NCBI GenBank assembly: GCA_004431415.1
Contig: QPMI01000416.1
Location: forward strand, 682,001 to 746,000
DNA from: Cyanophora paradoxa
Taxonomy: Eukaryota > Glaucocystophyceae > Cyanophorales > Cyanophoraceae
DNA: 64,000 nucleotides
Direction of reading: 5' to 3'
The notes beneath the pieces are model-generated. The model searched no databases, was not told where the DNA came from, and saw only the letters and a program-made list of their open reading frames with translations. A program made the translations under genes and the position numbers. Positions 1 through 12,800 of this stretch are shown piece after piece (the first letter of the stretch is position 1; each line of letters begins with the position of its first letter).

Positions 1-3000
1 AGAGCTGCGGCAGCGGATGTTGGGCTACCCATGAATGCGAAGGCAGCGTCTAATATTATATGATACTGGTTTCGCGAGAGGGGCGCCAATTTTCACGCGG
101 TTCGAATTCCCGAGACGTACCCCTCAATGAAGTCTCGAGTAGGGCCAGAGTAGTACACGGCCACCTGAGCAGGGGCTTAGTACGGCCGCGGGCTGCAGAA
201 TGCCATATCTAATTCCGGACAACGTAAACGCACTTGGGCGAGGGAGCGGCGAGTGCCGGACCCGTAGATGAGAGCCTCGTGCTTTGCAATGAAGCTGTAC
301 GCCTGCGCAGCAGTGGCGGCAACGTTAACGAGTTAAAGTTAAATCAAGTCAAGAAAAATCATTGCTAGCCGAAAAAGCGGCCTCAACATTCAACGGCCAT
401 TTAATTAATTATACCCAAGTCGAGAAAAGGCGGTCGAAGCAGAAATGTTTAATGTGCGCACCTGCCGGCGGAAGGCGGACCCGATGCCGCCGTCCTTCGC
501 CGGAGCCTTCGTCTCGTACGGATTGTTGCCGGCTGGCGGTGCCGATTTTAATTTGCAATTGAATGAAAAATTCGCGAGCCTCTTGCAAGCGCACCGGCAA
601 TCACTTCCGCCATCACAGCGGCAGCGTCGTCCGTCTGGAGGCCCGAGCTGCGAAATTCGCAGTGAGCTCTCGCTAAATACATTTCCTCGGCTCAGCGCAG
701 TGTGCACGCGTCGCCTCGCGCACCTGTACGCCCACGAGGGCTTGGCGGGGTGCATGGCGCCGCGGGCGTACTTGCACATGGCGATGAAGCCGACCCAGTC
801 GTCCTCCGTGGCTTGCCTGTGGGGCCGGGAAGCGTGAGTTTGCGGGAAATTTCCGGAATATTTAATCCGACGGCATCGACGAACCGGAATCCCGTGTTGA
901 AGTTGACCCACACGATCTCGTAGATCGGCGACAGACCGAAGGACCGCGAAAGGTACGATACGTCGAGGCCTGCGTTCGTAGGACGAAGTTATGCGTCTTC
1001 GATCTTAGGCAGGAGAAGCGGGGCTGGTCGAGAGCTAACGCACCTTCGTCGGTGGCGATCGCGGCGTCCAGGATCCAGACCTGTGGGATGGTGACGAAGT
1101 CCGACCGGACGCTCTTCCCGGCGCTCGCGAGCTGCGCATGCACGAATGAGTCGCACCGACGTTGTGCGCGTTTGCTGCAAGCTCAGTTAACGCACGGCTT
1201 CGATGAAGTTCTTGAGGTTCTTGTGCCTGTGCGCGGACGTTTAGTTCCTGTAGCTAAAGAACTCCATCGAGGAAAAGGTGCAGGGAATTAAGCGAAAATG
1301 TACAAGCTACCTCCAGCTGACCCAGCGCCGGAAGACCGGATCCGCCATGTTGACTGTGGCGGGCACGTCCAACCCCGTCGCAGCTTTGAAAGCCGCCCGG
1401 CCTGCGCAGAGTTTAAACCCGTTTAAAAAATTCTCTCCAAAAAGTAATGCAGTTGCTCGATAACGGACCCGCAGGCTCCGTGCCGCAGAACTGATTGATC
1501 GAGGCCCAATAGAGTGGCACCTGCGTATAGAATCGTGAGCATAAAGCTGGTATTTCAGGGTATGATATAGAATATAGAACATAGAGTAAAAGCGAGTAAA
1601 ACCTGGAACAGCACGCACATCGAGCCTGCACATTGCGCGCGCAAAGATAAAGGCGCCACGTTAGACGCTGACGCAAACAGAAGCTCGCTAGGAGGGCAGC
1701 TATTAGGCACCACACGGCGTCGGCGCCGCTCTCGGCGAGGGCGCGGATGCGGCGCTGCTGGTACTGCTTGATCCCCGAGTTGGGGCTCATCCACGCCGAG
1801 CCGAGCGTCCCCTCCAGCCACCACACCTCCGAGGGAAGAGCTTGTGCGCCGCGCGTGAGCATCCGAAAGGCACCACCGCAAAAATGTCGAGCCGCATGCA
1901 CATGGGGCGCACCAACATTATTCACGTTTTGCCGAGGGACCGATCCATCGCTTGGCCGCGACCAGCACTTCTGGACCTGCGCACGGCATGCACGAGTGTC
2001 ACGTGTCACGAAAGCGAGCGGGCGCAAGCGGTAGATATGCGATCGTGAGCTCAAGGAATGTTAACGGCTGTGTGCGATCGCACGCTATGTGATTCTACGG
2101 CTCTTCGCAACGCACCCAGTCGCTGTAGACCTGGTCGAAGCGCACGCCGACCTCCGCCGTTGAGACGAGCTCCAGCGACGTGAAGTAGAACACGGACTGC
2201 GGCGGGTGCAGGCGTAAAGGGATGCTAGAAAATCTTGAAATAAAAAAGGTGCTTGAAATCTTGGAAAAGCATGCTAGAAAATCTTGGAATAAAAGGATGC
2301 TAGATGCTTGGAAATGCTAGATGCTAAAAGGATGGGCACAGGTGTAAAGTTGAATTTTGAGCTGCTAGAAATTAAAGGGGGGCGGATCGCGATGATCCTA
2401 CCTGGAGGCCCTTGGCGCGGACGAGGGCGGTCACGCGCCGGACGTTCGGAATGTACGCGTCGAACAGCGCGTCGGTCATGCGGCTGAAGCCCACGTCTGC
2501 GGCGGGCAGCGACCCGTTCAGCGATGCTCGGATCCGGAAATGGGATCCTTTTGCCGCGCTTGCTGAGAGCTCCGAGAGAACCGTCTATATATAACTAGAA
2601 AGGCTTAAAAGCTTGCGGATGGGCTCTCTTTTAGAGCTCCTCGGTTTGCGTTCTAAGGTGCAAGCTAACGTCTGAACCCAAGGCATGAACCCCACGTCTG
2701 CGGCGGGCCGGGCCGGGCAAGCCGTGGTCGGAATTATAATTAGGCTATTCTAGAATAGTTTTTACAACGCTTGCGTAGAAGAAACTCACCGAACTCGACG
2801 ACAGTAACGCCGTCAGCTTTCATCGCCTGCGCGAATGATATGAAATGGATCAGATCTGGATATTGTTTTCAGGGCCTTCGTAGACACGAACATCGAGTCT
2901 AGAGTTAATCGTCGCGTCGCTCGCGAAGGGGTCGAAGTCGACGAAGAGGCCGACGCGGGCGCTGTGGGCCCAGGCCGGAATCCCGAAGCCGTCAGCGGGA

Positions 3001-6000
3001 ACGGGCGGAAGTGCCGTCGTCTGCGGCGGCGGCGGCGGCGGAGGCGGCGGCGGCGGAGGCGGCGGTGCTGTCCCGGCCTGCCCGGCGGTCGTGAACTCGA
3101 CCTGGAGCTCGTCCAGGCACAGATCGGCATTCTGGTTGCCTGCGAATTCGACGCACGTATTTTGAATATAATATATACTGGCACGTTTAATGCGCAAAAC
3201 GTTTTTGTTGCGCACTGCCAGCTTCCATGCGGATGGTAATCTGGCGAGTGGCCGGGTCCACGAAGCGCGAAGCCGGGGCCGGAGCGGTGAGCGCCCGGCG
3301 GATCCAGAGCCTGCAAGATGCAGATGTGGATGAGGATTACTGAAGGAAGACATTGTGACGTGCATAATTTGCGCTGACAGCGGATCTAGATGTGACTCGA
3401 GTTTTTATGGATCGCACCAGGACGGGTGCGCATCGTTCGTGCCCAGCTGAACGAAACTGCCCGTCGTCACATCGCGCGCGAGCCAGGCCCAGGTGACGAA
3501 CGTCGCGGCGTGCCCTGATCGTGAACATCAAATTCGCGAACTCATCGGAGTTTTTGAAATTCACGGGCGCACCGCGGACGCGGATAACGACAGTCAGCGG
3601 GAGCGACAGGTCGACGTTATCAGGGACAGGGACGGCGAAGTCTGTCACTGATTTTCCGGCGCCGGACCCGTCGACGCGGGACGAGAACTCGATGTAGTCC
3701 GCCCAGCAGTCGTCCTCGCTGTTCTCGCGGCAGACGGCGGACTGCGTGCCGAGGACTGCGAGGTCCTGGTTCGAGAAGCCGCCCTGCGCAGGTTCGAAAC
3801 GGAGTGCGCATCAGCAGCACATAAAGGAGGGAAACTACTCCGCAGCTGCGAGGCGCACCGAGATTGGCCTCATCGAGGACGGGCCGACACGGATCGCATT
3901 GCCTTGAGCGGGAGGAGGGGCTGGAATCGGAACGGCGTTTTAGGGTTGTATTCATATCAAGACAGCGCTCATTGTTTATCAGGCGTTGGGTCGGACGATC
4001 GCGAGCGCACGGGTAGGGGGGGTGGACTGGGTGGGCGGAGGCGGCGGTGGCGAGCCCGACGATGAGCTCGACGGCGAGAGCTCCACTTGCAGCACGTCTA
4101 GAAGCAAGTCGGCTGGGTTCACAGGGCCTGCAGCGTCGGGATGTGTACTGTCAATATATATCGCAGCGTCCGAATTCGAATCCCATCAGGGGCCGTGCAG
4201 GTATATATAATTACATCCGCACCGTAAATGCTGGCTATCGCCTGCTGGCGGATAGTGATCTGACGGGTCGCGGGATCGACGTAGCGCAAAGCTGGCGGGG
4301 GCAGAGTCATAGACCGCCGGAACCAGAGCCTGCCGCAAAAAAACCCGGATTAATCAAATTCAGGCCAGGCTGAGGGGCGGCCGCAGGCTGTGCACCAGGA
4401 CGGGTGGACGTCGTTGAGGCCCAGCCGCACGAAGCTGCCCGTCGACGCGTCGCGCACGAGCCACTCCCAGCCCGCGAAATCGGCGGCGTGCCCTGCCGGC
4501 ATGAAATGAACGAGGCATGACGATTGCAATTGACCGCAAGTCGCATTTTCGGAGAACAGTTGAAGATCTAGAGTTGATAATAATTGTAATCTCGGGGACG
4601 CACCGCGGACGCGAATGATCACCGTCAGACCAGACGCAGAGAGGCTCGACAGGTCGACGGAGGAGGGCAGAGTGAAAACGAAATCGACGACCGAGAGGCC
4701 GGCGCCATCGGTGCGGGAGGCGAACGAGATGTAGTCCGCCCAGCAGTCGTCGTTGCTGTTCTCGCGGCAGACGGCGGACTGCGAGTCAAGGACGGCGACG
4801 TCCGGATCCTGAGTCGAGACGCCGCCCTGCGCATGCGCGAATCCGAGTTTTAGGGCGCGCAGTCGCATATATCTATATCTATATCATTTTAGGCGGCGTG
4901 CATTCGAGGGCGGTTTATGATTATATGACACGCGTGCAATGAAAGGCGCACCGAGATTGGCCTCATCGAGGACGGGCCGAAGCGGATCGCATTGCCTTGA
5001 CTGGGAGGAGGGGCTGAAATCGCGACGAAATTTAAGGATTGTGCATACATTTGGCCACTGCAGTCGAATCGTGCAGCGCACTGGTGGGGGGCGTGGACTG
5101 GGTGGGCGGAGGCGGCGGTGGCGAGCCCGACGATGAGCCCGACGGCCAGAGCTCCACTTGCAGCACGTCGAGCAGCAAATCGGCTGGGTTCACAATGCCT
5201 GTCGCGTTGATGTGCTTGCGATCAATTCCGCGCGAGCGCAGTGTCCGAATGCCATCAGCCCCCGTGTCAATATGCGCACCGAAAGTGCTAGCGATTGCCT
5301 GCTGGCGAATAATTATCTGACGGGTCATGGTGTCGACAAAGCGCGAAGCCGGCGCGGGCAGAGTCATAGACCGCCGGAACCAGAGCCTGCCGCGAAAATG
5401 CATATTCAGTATCGCCCACAAAGGAGTGCGGATTAATTCAGGCCAGGCGGATCATTAGGGGCGGCCGCGGGCTCGGTGCCGCGCATGCCGCACCAGGTCG
5501 GGTGGACGTCGTTAAGGCCCAGCTGCACGAAGCTGCCAGTCGACGCGTCGCGCACGAGCCACTCCCAGCCCGCGAAATCGGCAGCGTGCCCTGCGCGCAC
5601 GCGATCAAGATTATTATATACAATTATACGAACGTCAGCGAAATTTCGAAACTTTGCAGAACAGTCGAGCACGCGCATTGAATATTCAGCAGGATCTTAT
5701 AATTAGCCAAAGAACGTCGACCCACCGCGGACGCGAATGATCACCGTCAGACCAGACGCAGAGAGGGCCGACACGTCGACGTTCGAGGGCAGGTCAAAGG
5801 CGAAATCGACCACCGAGAGGCCGGCGCCGTCGGTGCGGGAGGCGATCGAGATGTAGTCGGGCCAGCAGTCGTCGTTGCTATTCTCGCGGCAGACGGCGGA
5901 TTGCGAGCCGAGGACAGCGACGTCCGGATTCTGAGTCGAGACGCCGCCCTGCGCATGCAGTACGCGCAAGCACATGCATATGTCAACTTAACATCAGCGC

Positions 6001-6534
6001 GAAAACCACCGTTGAGCAAGCGCTGACGAGGGCGGGGGGACGGGGCTAGCGCCAATCACGCTAAAATCAGCTGCAGCAACGGACCGACACGACTGACATG
6101 CGGGCCGGAGACAGACGGATAGGCGCTTCAGCTCCGGTGTTTGATGCTGTCTGCAGCAGCGCCCGAAAACGAGGCTGTAGATCTACGCAAATAAAACATG
6201 CATATATGCATATGGCGTCAGGCGGCCGGCGGAAGACATTCCAAATTCGAAGCCTATATAGCTATAGCTACAGCTATGCATATATATGGCCACGCGGCGG
6301 GGCCCGGGGTTGCGCACCCGCTTCGTGCGCATGCGCATACGCCGATGTAGAGTAGATATCCGCAGGCACGTGGATAAACGGGTCGACGGCGGCAGCATAC
6401 GTATACGTCTGGATCGCGGGCGCTTCGCCGGCCGCAGCGAAAGCGGAAGCTGCGCATGCATATGCGAGGGCAAGCGCGAGCGCTAGCGCGCCTAGGCAGC
6501 GCGTGCGCCGAGCGCGAGCAATGCGCGCATGCAT
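1..6534 (-). CDS. Secreted multi-module protein with three diverged CW-modules and a large unassigned C-terminal region (3' end outside window)
   Basis: Seen: the ATG at 6534 opens a signal peptide (Arg-rich start, then an Ala/Leu core ending near ASAFA), so the product should enter the secretory pathway. Three modules follow, with A+B exons near 5726-5948, 4600-4830 and 3590-3785. Each has a Cys-rich start ending DCWxDYI, a strand-rich part ending in VRG, a WEWLVRDASTGSFV-like exon, a basic beta exon and a P/T-rich linker. Introns split the modules at RG (phase 1) and after HPTW/HPSW (phase 2). After module 3, exons at about 2850-3150, 2790-2850, 2400-2550, 2105-2210, 1680-1840, 1310-1345, 1045-1145, 850-950, 715-805, 470-545 and 230-290 encode hydrophobic, Trp/Asp-rich segments (for example VWWLEGTLGSAWM). 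These recall a TIM-barrel glycosidase, but I cannot name a family. Inferred role: extracellular or cell-surface carbohydrate-related protein. Exon limits outside module 1 are approximate, and no stop codon is visible. Confidence 0.6.
2221..2335. repeat. AT-rich low-complexity repeat in an intron
   Basis: The motif gatgctaga / cttggaaat recurs imperfectly about six times. It lies in an intron of the minus-strand secreted gene. I see no coding potential. Confidence 0.6.
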
Positions 6535-7493
6535 GCCGGCGCGCGTCGGTATCGTGTCGGTAAGATGATCCGGGATATCGATCCTAGGCCTGGCCTCAGT
6601 TTGCTCTTGCAGTTGCAAGTTGCACGAACTGATTACGATCGATATCTTGAAAACTGGTTTTTGAGAGCTGGGCCAGCTGCAGGCTGCCACGTGCACGTGT
6701 AATAGTACTACGTAAACTACGTCGTGTAGACCCCTCCGCGAAAACCACATTCGACCTGGCAATTATAGTTCAAGCTGTATAAATATAAATGATTACATAG
6801 CATTGTATTCAATGATTCACCTGTATTCATTTCATCTGTACGTAATCAAAGCCCTAAGCCTGTAGCTATAGCCGGCTCCGACTCGAGGCAAGGCGCGGGG
6901 CCCGGGGCAAGTTCAATCTTCAAGCAAAGAAACTCTGAACGATTCGCTTTGCAATCGCGGCGCCGGCCGCCGGCCGCGCTACGGCGGGCCCTCCGGGGAC
7001 GGAGAGTTCGCCCCTTCGAGAATTCCAGGAGTCCTCAGGGAGGGCGAATCATTGAATCTGAAGGGCTCTGTTGCCGCGAATCTGACCATTTTTTATCTAA
7101 GCTCAAAGCGGCTTGTTTTTTTTAGGTGGCCATGGGCCCGGGGGGCCGTCTTCACGAAAGCAAGCTTAGCTTAAGCGGCTCCGACTCGGCGATGCTTGCG
7201 AGCTTCCTGATCCGATAATGATCTTTTTAATTTTGCACAGCTATTAGAACCCCCGGCACAGCGCCCAGAAGCAAACCTCGAATAATTATAATTACATGCT
7301 GATCAATACGACTATGAATCAAGAGTGCTTTCGCACATGGGCAGATGGGGCGGGCCGGCTGCGGAGCCCCGGCCCGCCCCGGCACCCGCGCCATCAGCGC
7401 TGGATCGGGGGCAGGGCGATGAGAGTCTTGGAGTCTATCACAATACTGTTCTGAGCATAATAATACTGTTAACGTTCTGAGCAGAAGGCGCCA
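6535..7493. other. Intergenic stretch, no gene seen
   Basis: Mixed AT-rich and GC-rich DNA between the 5' end of the secreted gene (6534) and the 3' end of the ARM-like gene (7494). The only structure I see is a short direct repeat at its right edge (7389-7421 against 7489-7520). The promoter of the secreted gene should lie in its left part, but I recognise no element. Confidence 0.4.
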
Positions 7494-7520
7494 TCAGCGC
7501 TGGATCGGGGGCAGTGCGAT
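7389..7520. repeat. Duplicated ~32-bp gene end
   Basis: The sequence around the stop codon of the ARM-like gene (gcgccatcagcgctggatcg and following bases) occurs at 7389-7421 and again at 7489-7520, about 100 bp apart, with one base changed. This is a small tandem duplication of the gene's 3' end, so an alternative downstream terminus exists. Confidence 0.6.
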
Positions 7521-9549
7521 GTTGCGTAGGGAGGAGCGGAAGGCGGCGACGGAGGCCGAGGCGATGGAGACCTTCTTGAGGGCCGCCGGCGGCACGTCCG
7601 AGGCCTTCTGGAGCGTCGACGAGATCGCCCGCAGCAGCGCCCTGCAGGGCGGTCAGCTTGTGGGTGTGGGGTTTTGGGGGGGGGAGGGGGGGGGAAGAGG
7701 GGGAGCGGAGGGAGCGGGGGGCGGGGGAGGGGGGCAATGGCGGGGGTCGGGCAGCTGGAAACAGAAGCGCGAGGTGAGGCGGGACGAGCCCATTTTAGCT
7801 TGCAAGAATTTCCGAGGCGGATGGGGCAACGCGTGGTCCAGCCGAGGGGCGCTCTTAAGCTTCCCGGGGGGCAAATTAAACGCTCTTTTTTAAGCTTCGA
7901 ATTCCCGAGGGGCAAATTAAAAGCTCTCTCAAGCTTCTCTCTAGATATAAAGCTTCGCAAGGGGCAAATTAAACGAGAGGGGAGAGGGCGGCACCGGCTC
8001 TGGCCCTCGGCCTTGGCGAGGTCCCTGAGCGCCTCCACCGCCGCCGGGCGCACCAGGATCCCGGCCAGCCGCTCGTTCCCCGCCCCCACCGTCCCCGACG
8101 CGTACTGCGAACGAAGTTGGGGGGGTAGGGGGTAGGGGTAGGGGGGTAGGGGGGTAGGCCCGCGCACGTGCTCGAGGCCGCAGCGGGCCCAGCCGTCGCG
8201 CAGCGCGGGGCGGCCCCGGATCGCCAGGCCCACGATCTGGGCGGCGGTACCCCGGTAAGACGGGGGGAAGACGGGGGATGGGGGTACGGGGAACGCACGA
8301 ACTCGTCCTTGGACGTGCTCGCGATCTCGAGAAGCGCCTGCACCGCCGCGAATTTGACGTCTGGGGGTACGCGTTCAGAACGCGGGAGGAAGTAAGGGAA
8401 GAAGGGGTACGCTTTAAGAGCGCACAGCAGTCGGGCGAGCCGTCGGCTACGAGCTGCAGGGCCGCCAGCGCGCCCGAGTCGCCCCGCGCGAGCGGGAGCA
8501 GCTTCTCGATCGCCGCCACCTGTACCCCCGCCCGCCGCTTCAGACGACGTACCCCTCTCGACCCGAGAAATCCGGTAACCCCCTCCCGCGCACCTTGATG
8601 TAGGAGCACGAGGCCGGCGCCGACTCCGCCGCCGCTGCGATGGCCTCCGCCTCCTCCCCCGTGCTGCGCCCGTACCCCTCCCTTGAGCCCGGGGTACGAA
8701 AAGGCCGGGGGGGGGGGTAAAGCACGCCTCGGGGCCGGCATGGAGACGAGGCGGAGCACGGACGCCATCTCGTCGTCGCTCATCGTCAGGACGGCCCTAG
8801 AGCGATAGCGGGGGCATCAGTGTCCGATCCGAGGCGGGAGGCGGGGGGGAGAGGGAGGCGGGGGTACCGGATACAGCCGATCCCGTACACGACGGCGAGG
8901 TCGGTGTTCGAGTCGAGGTCGAGGAGGGTACGCAGGAGCGCCAGCCACCGCACCCGCCGCTCGGCGTACTACGGGAGAGGGGGTAAGGGTACGGGCCGGC
9001 CGGGAGGGCCGCCTTGGGGGGGGGGTACGCGCCTGCTCGGGGACGGCGCCGGCGCGGGCGAAGGAGGCGACGAGGCCCTTCAGCATTCCGTAGAGGGAAA
9101 TGCAGACGGCCCGGAGGCCCTCCTTGTTCTCGGCGAGCTGCGGGGCGAGGCTGCTCGAAGGCCGCGAGGCGAGGCTCGAAGGGCGGGGCGGGGCGGGGCG
9201 GGGCGGGGCGGGGCGGGACCAGCGGGAGGAACTCGAGGAGGGCCGCCGACATCGCGTCGATTAGGGCGAACGTCTCCGGCACGCCCCGCGCCCCGCGCTG
9301 CGCCTCCGAAGCGAACTGGCGTCGACGTCGCGGGCGCGGACGTAAGCGGGCGCGGCGCTGGGTGAGGAAGGAGGGATGGCGCACGTCCTCGCAGGCGTGC
9401 TTGAAGACCTTCATGGAGCGCGGCGTGCCCTTCTTCAGAAGCATCCGCAGCAGGTCCACGGAGAAGAAGTCGCCGGCCGGCGGGGGCGCCGCCACCGCCT
9501 CCGGCGCGAAGCAGTTGAACGTGAGCGACTTCGGCAGGAAGCGCCGCAT
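7494..9549 (-). CDS. ARM/HEAT-like helical repeat protein
   Basis: Seen: about ten short exons separated by C-rich introns (sense strand), many with GTACCCC donors. The ATG at 9549 starts MRRFLPKSLTFNC; the stop is at 7494-7496 after LPPIQR. Exon translations are amphipathic helices in ARM/HEAT style: LLRMLLKKGTPRSMKVFKHA, ETFALIDAMSAALLEFLPL, AVCISLYGMLKGLVASFARA, WLALLRTLLDLDSNTDLAVV, AAIEKLLPLARGDSGALAAL, AVQALLEIASTSKDEFV and AVEALRDLAKAEG. These repeats make superhelical scaffolds for protein binding, so a cytosolic or nuclear adaptor role is inferred. I recognise no specific family. The gene is divergent from the OCRL-like gene, starting about 340 bp away. An in-frame ATG-containing extension up to 9635 exists in another frame and is not preferred. 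Confidence 0.65.
8115..8158. repeat. TAGGGG-like intronic repeat
   Basis: Five irregular (T)AGGGG(G) units lie in an intron of the ARM-like gene. They match the C-rich intron style of this gene read on its sense strand. Confidence 0.5.
9181..9217. repeat. (GGGGC)n microsatellite in intron
   Basis: About seven GGGGC units lie within an intron of the ARM-like gene. Four or more G-tracts with 1-nt loops make it a strong G-quadruplex candidate on the plus strand. Confidence 0.75.
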
Positions 9550-9892
9550 CCTGAGGGCCCGACGCTGCTGCTGGCACGCCGCCGAAAGCGATCGAACTGG
9601 ATCAGCCTAGAACACTGGCAGCGGTGACGGGACACGGGTCCGGCGAGGAGATGCTACAGCACGGCTGTTAGAGCTCGTCTGATGACAGAAATGATCTCGC
9701 GGTCGCTCAGCCGGGCGCCATCTTGGTTCCAAGCGAAAAGTGCTCGGCGGAGCGCTCGATAAGCTGGCCGGCGACCACAAACGGCTTCTCGGGGTCTCGC
9801 TCGATCTTTCAGTCGCTCTCGAGTCGGGTGCCTGGGCTGTGGCGGCCGGTTCGACAGCGGAAGGGGGTACGGCCGTAAAGTGAGCTCACGAA
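9550..9892. promoter_or_regulatory. Divergent intergenic region (ARM-like / OCRL-like)
   Basis: About 340 bp separates the starts of two divergently transcribed genes, so it should hold both promoters. No TATA box or other named element is evident. Placement follows from the gene starts only. Confidence 0.45.
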
Positions 9893-12800
9893 ATGGCGCT
9901 CGCTGCGGCGGTCCAACGCGAGTTGCGCTCGGAAGACAAGACGCTGATCGTGCGCCACACACGACCGCACGCCTGCACGGCCCGCCTTGACCGGTCGGGC
10001 TGCTGACTTGATTGCTGACCGGGCGGCCGCCGCCCCCGCAGGCGCGCGATTTCGTGAGGACGGCTAATGGTGCACGTACAAATGTCGTCCTCTCCGTCGT
10101 CGCCCACCCCTACAAGGCGGCCGGCGCGGTCGAGCACGCGTACGAACCCCGCGCCCCGCGCCGTGCGCCGTGGAGCGTGCGTTACGCCGGTCATTGAAGT
10201 TCAATCCTTTCCACTCGCAGCGTCTTCATGTTCACGCGCAACCTCTTCGGCCGGCTGCGGCTCGGCGGTGTCTTCTGCATCACTGGCGACTTCTTCCTGA
10301 CGGTCACGGGCGCGCGGCGTCCCGGCGCTCCTCGCGTATCTTCTCATTCTTAGCGGCGGGGACGGGCCCGGGGGACCGCAGGCGAGCGCGAGTGCGAGCT
10401 GCACTTCTCGGCGGAGAGCGTCCTGCAGGTCGAGGCGCAGAGCGGCGAGGCCCTCAACTCGTTCATTGAGGCCGTCGCCCTCGCCGAGGACTCCGCCAGT
10501 GCGCCGTTCGGCGTACCCTGCCGCGGCCGTCCCGACCGGGTACCCCGCAGAGTCGGCCCGCCCGCCGCCGGGCGTGCAGCCCTTCGGGTGGCTCGCCCCC
10601 TACCTTCCCGCGGCCGTACCACGCCAGGACCGCCGTGCGGTCTCCGACGACGAGGTACCCCCCCACGCCCCTTCCATCTTCTCCCCCATGACGCCCCCCT
10701 CCAGGGCGGCGCCGCCGCTGGGGCCGGCTCGGCCGACGACATCGACGCGCTGAGCGCCTGCCTGCAGCGCGTAACGCCGTCCCCGTCCCCTTCGTCCTCC
10801 GAGGCCGGCGCGGCGCCCGGCCCGGCCCCGTCCCCCTCCCCGCCCCCCGCCATGCTCCTCGATTCACGCAAGATCGTACGGGCGCGTACCCGCCTTCCCC
10901 TCTCGTGCATACCGCCCGCCTGAGGCGGGGTACAGGCACGCGAGGCGTGGGTACGGCGGCAGATGAAGGCGCGCGAGGCCGAGTACACGGACTACGTACC
11001 CCTCCGGTCCGCCCCCTTGCCCTCTACCCCCCTGCAGCACCTCCGCCTCCGAGCCCTGTGGGGGTACGCAGAATCGCGTGCTGCACGTGGAACGTGAACG
11101 GGCGTCCCCCCCCTGAGGATCTGGGGGACTGGGTCGACCCCGCGGGGGGCTACGACGTCGTTGCCGTCGGGTGCGCGCGGCCGTACCCCGCCAGGCTTTC
11201 CCCCCCTTTCCCGCCACATTAACGCGCTGCCCGCTCCCCCGCAGCTTCCAGGAGATCGTTCCCCTCGTGAGCCCGCCCGCCGCCAACTAAGTACCCCTCT
11301 GAACAACGAACGAACGCGTACCCCCCACGCCAGAACGCGAACTCGGTGCTGTGGGGCGAGGTCAGCCCGGAGGTGACCGGGCCCTGGGAGCGCCGCATCG
11401 CCGATCGCCTCGCCTCCGCCGGCGGCCGCTACGCCCAGGCGCGCCTTTCATTTCAAAAACACCTAGGGCTCTTGATGAATCAACATTAGAATCTACCAAA
11501 ATTAAAACACCTAGAGCTCTGGAGGAATCAACACTATTTAAATTCCACCTATGCGGCGCGCCACGCCGCCCGCCTTCCTCCCCCCCCCCCTTCCGCTCAC
11601 TTCGTTCGCAGGTGGCCTCGCGGCAGCTCGTGGGGGTACACCTCGTCGTCTTCGTCAAGCAGGCGCGCGCCGCTCCCCCCGCTGCCTCCTCCCTCCCTCC
11701 CTCTCCAAATCTCCTGAATCAGCGTACCCCCAGGACCTGGTGGATTCGGGGGCGGCGAAGGCGACCGGCCTCGACGCCGCCGGCGTCGGCGTCATGGGCG
11801 TCCTGGTACCCCTCTTACCCCCCGCCCCCCCTTTCCCCTGTTTGCCTCATCTGAGGCTTCGTCTACCCCGCCCCCTCTCTTCCCCCCGCAGGGCAACAAG
11901 GGCGGCGTCGGCTGCCGCCTCCTGCTCCACGATTCGGCCTTCCACTTCGTGCGCATCTGCTGCGACATCCATCGCTTCGTTCTTTCGCGCGTACCCCTGA
12001 CATAGATCCCGGGGGGTACGCAGATCACGGCGCACCTTTCAGCGCACGACGCGAACGTCGAGCGCCGCAACTACGACCAGCGCGAGATCCTTCGACGGTA
12101 CCCCCGCGAGATCAACCCCCCCCCCCCCCATCCATCACCTGCCGACCCGGGTACGCAGCCTGAACTTCGGGGGCCCTCCCCCCGCCGAGCCGATCGGCGC
12201 CCTCGACTGCGAGTCCGTCTACCCCCCCCCCGACCCCCAAATCCCGTACCCTCGCCTGAACCCGACGCCGTACCCCCCGCCCAGCGCCCTGTTCGTTTTC
12301 GGTGACCTGAACTACCGAATCGCCCTCTCCCCCGCCCTCATGCTCTCCGACGTCGAGGTGGGTACCCCCCTGCGAGCCTGCCCCCCCCCCCCCCCTTCTC
12401 GAGACGTCCCCGCAGGCCTGCCTCAAATCCGGCTCATGGTCCAAGATGCTGGCGGCGGATCAGGTACCCCTCCCCTCCCCTCCGGTCCAAATCTCTACCC
12501 CTCCCCTCTTCATCTGAGCCGAGCGCTTGCAGCTGATGACCGAGATGCGGGCCGGGCGCTCCTTCGAGGGCTTCGAGGAGGGTACGCCCGCTTCGCCTCA
12601 CCCCTTCCTTCCCCTCTCCTGTACCCCTGCCATCCCCTTCTACTAGGCTTCTAGCCGCCGCTCTAGCCGCCTCTTCAACGCTCTAGCCCAGTGCCGATAG
12701 ACAAGTGCCCCCTCTAGTGGCCACGCGGAGCGCCTAGCGTCGTGCCCTCCGCTGTCATTTCCAGAGCGCTTAGTCTCCGCTTCTCCTGGGCACGCGCGGC

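Noticed and set aside
8115-8158. Interstitial telomere-like TAGGGG repeat
   Set aside because: Irregular, short, and located in a C-rich intron of the ARM-like gene. The composition explains it.
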